Below the pieces are notes generated by a model. That model saw only the letters and a program-made list of their open reading frames with translations, did no database searches and was not told the DNA's origin. Positions 5,683 to 6,714 of a stretch of DNA of 6,714 bases are shown here, in pieces. Position 1 is the first letter of the stretch, and each line of letters begins with the position of its first letter. This stretch comes from Arenicellales bacterium. Its GTDB lineage: Bacteria; Pseudomonadota; Gammaproteobacteria; BMS3Bbin11. Where the stretch lies: the NCBI GenBank assembly GCA_029287965.1, contig JARFQC010000162.1, forward strand, positions 1 through 6,714, given 5' to 3'. Position numbers and translations under genes: made by a program.

Positions 5683-6613
5683 ATGTTCAGACTTACCTTA
5701 TCTGCATTCGTCATCGTCACATTGACGCTCACCGGCTGCAGCGAGGCACCGAGCAATCACGGAGATCCGTCACAAAAGGTTTACCGGCATTCACTCAACG
5801 GCTCGCCAACCAGTCTTGATCCGGTCCAGTCCGCCACCGTGTACAGCAATCACGTTGTCATCAATGCCTATGACACACTGTATGCCTACCAGTACCTGGC
5901 CAGGCCATACCAGATCAAGCCAAACCTGGCTGCGGCCATGCCGGAGGTATCCCCTGACGGCCTGACCTACGTCATTCGCATCAAGCCGGGGGTGGAATTC
6001 ATCGATGATCCATCGTTCCCGGACGGGAAAGGTCGCGAGCTCGTCGCCGCAGACTTCGTGTATTCCATCAAGCGCCACTTCGACCCGAAAAACCGCTCGC
6101 AGGGTGCCTGGTTATGGCATAACCGCATTGTTGGCATGGAGGCGTGGAAGCAAGCCGGCTCGGACTACAGCGAAGAAGTCGAAGGCCTGCAGGCGCTCGA
6201 CAAGTACACCATACAGATCAAGCTCAATGAGCCCTACCCGCAGCTACCGCATACCCTGGCCCAGGGATTCGCAGCCATCGTGCCGAAGGAAGCTGTTGAC
6301 CACTACGGCAGGGAGTTCTCGGTTCGCCCCGTCGGATCAGGCCCGTTCCGAGTGGTGTCCTTCGATACGGCAAAAGTCGTGTTCGAGAAAAATCCGAAGT
6401 ATCGCGAGGAACCCATAAGGCTGGCAGACGAAGGATTCGATCCGGCGTTGCATGCAGGACTGGGACTTGAAACGACTGAAGGCAAAATCCCGCCGCTGGT
6501 CGATCGACTGGAAATCCATTTCATCAAGGAAAGCTCGGCACGCTGGAACTCTTTTACCAAGGGCAATGAAATCCAGTTCTCAGGTGTACCAAAGGAACAG
6601 GTAGACCGCATCC
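5683..6613 (+). CDS. Extracellular solute-binding protein family 5 (peptide-type ABC transporter), lipoprotein, 3' end missing
   Basis: The frame is open for 310 codons from the ATG at 5683 until the sequence becomes adapter at 6614. The N-terminus is a lipoprotein signal with lipobox LTGC (16-19). Cys19 would be lipidated, and Ser20 at +2 suggests outer-membrane rather than inner-membrane retention. The body matches the DppA/OppA family: NGSPTSLDPVQS (39-50) opens the first lobe, AAAMPEVSPDGLTYVIRIKP (83-102) is the family core, and VAADFVYSIKRHFDP (121-135) and VRPVGSGPFRV (214-224) follow. Such proteins capture peptides or similar solutes in the periplasm for an ABC importer; the substrate cannot be read from the sequence. 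Full-length members usually have 500-600 residues, so roughly the last 40-50% is missing. It is the only rightward gene here. Permease genes, if linked, would lie beyond the contig. Confidence 0.88.
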
Positions 6614-6714
6614 CTGTCTCTTATACACATATGACGCTGCCGACGACACTCAATTCGTGTTGTTGTGGGTGGTCGGCGGGTGGGGATAGGGCGGGGGGGT
6701 GGGGGGGGGGGGGG
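6614..6714 (+). other. Nextera adapter read-through, index and poly-G: not genomic
   Basis: From 6614 to 6646 the sequence matches the Nextera mosaic end and read-2 adapter at 32 of 33 positions: CTGTCTCTTATACACAT is exact, 6631 is A instead of C, and the next 15 bases are exact. Then come 10 bases that fit an i5 index (6647-6656). GTGT (6657-6660) and a decayed copy of the P5-side primer follow, in which GGTGGTCG (6668-6675) is still readable. The last ~15 bases are a G-run, typical of no signal in two-colour Illumina chemistry. Any protein translated here is artificial. Confidence 0.97.

Noticed and set aside
6614..6714. Continuation of the lipoprotein reading frame to the window end
   Set aside because: These bases are Nextera adapter, index and poly-G, so the translation is artificial.
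1..6714. CRISPR arrays, tRNA or rRNA genes, insertion sequences, phage or defence genes
   Set aside because: No repeat-spacer pattern, cloverleaf, rRNA-like segment, transposase motif or defence-type protein was seen on either strand.

Overview
This window looks like one whole short contig from a Gammaproteobacterium, probably an environmental or uncultured lineage. It carries ordinary chromosomal housekeeping genes. The placement rests on three things: the ilvB-ilvN-ilvC order with E. coli IlvI/IlvH-like proteins, a cysteinyl-tRNA synthetase whose zinc residues fall at the E. coli numbers (C28, C209, H234, E238), and a Gram-negative envelope (an Omp85-type outer-membrane barrel and a lipoprotein solute-binding protein). 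Genus cannot be read from the sequence.

Layout, left to right. Positions 1-96 (minus strand) hold the first ~32 codons of ilvC, recognisable but damaged by poor base calls. Positions 97-263 are the ilvN-ilvC spacer, with a GC-rich inverted repeat. ilvN (264-755) and ilvB (755-2491) are both on the minus strand and overlap by one base. Positions 2492-2759 form the ilvB leader and spacer, with three stem-loops and a candidate promoter. Positions 2760-4085 (minus) encode a POTRA-less BamA/TamA-family outer-membrane protein. It lies 45 bases downstream of cysS (4131-5528, minus), probably in the same transcript. Positions 5529-5682 are a divergent intergenic region. From 5683 rightward on the plus strand runs a lipoprotein peptide-type (SBP family 5) substrate-binding protein. 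Genomic sequence stops at 6613, where Nextera adapter read-through begins; the last ~100 bases are adapter, index and poly-G.

Function. ilvB and ilvN encode the catalytic and valine-sensing subunits of acetolactate synthase, and ilvC encodes the next enzyme, ketol-acid reductoisomerase. Together they cover the first two shared steps of branched-chain amino acid synthesis. cysS charges tRNA-Cys. The Omp85 protein and the lipoprotein are envelope components of unknown exact substrate.

I found no previously undescribed system. The points most worth a second look are the two artefactual contig ends (one hiding real ilvC sequence), a perfect 11-bp dyad just upstream of ilvB enclosing a five-codon ORF, and the POTRA-less Omp85 barrel paired with cysS.
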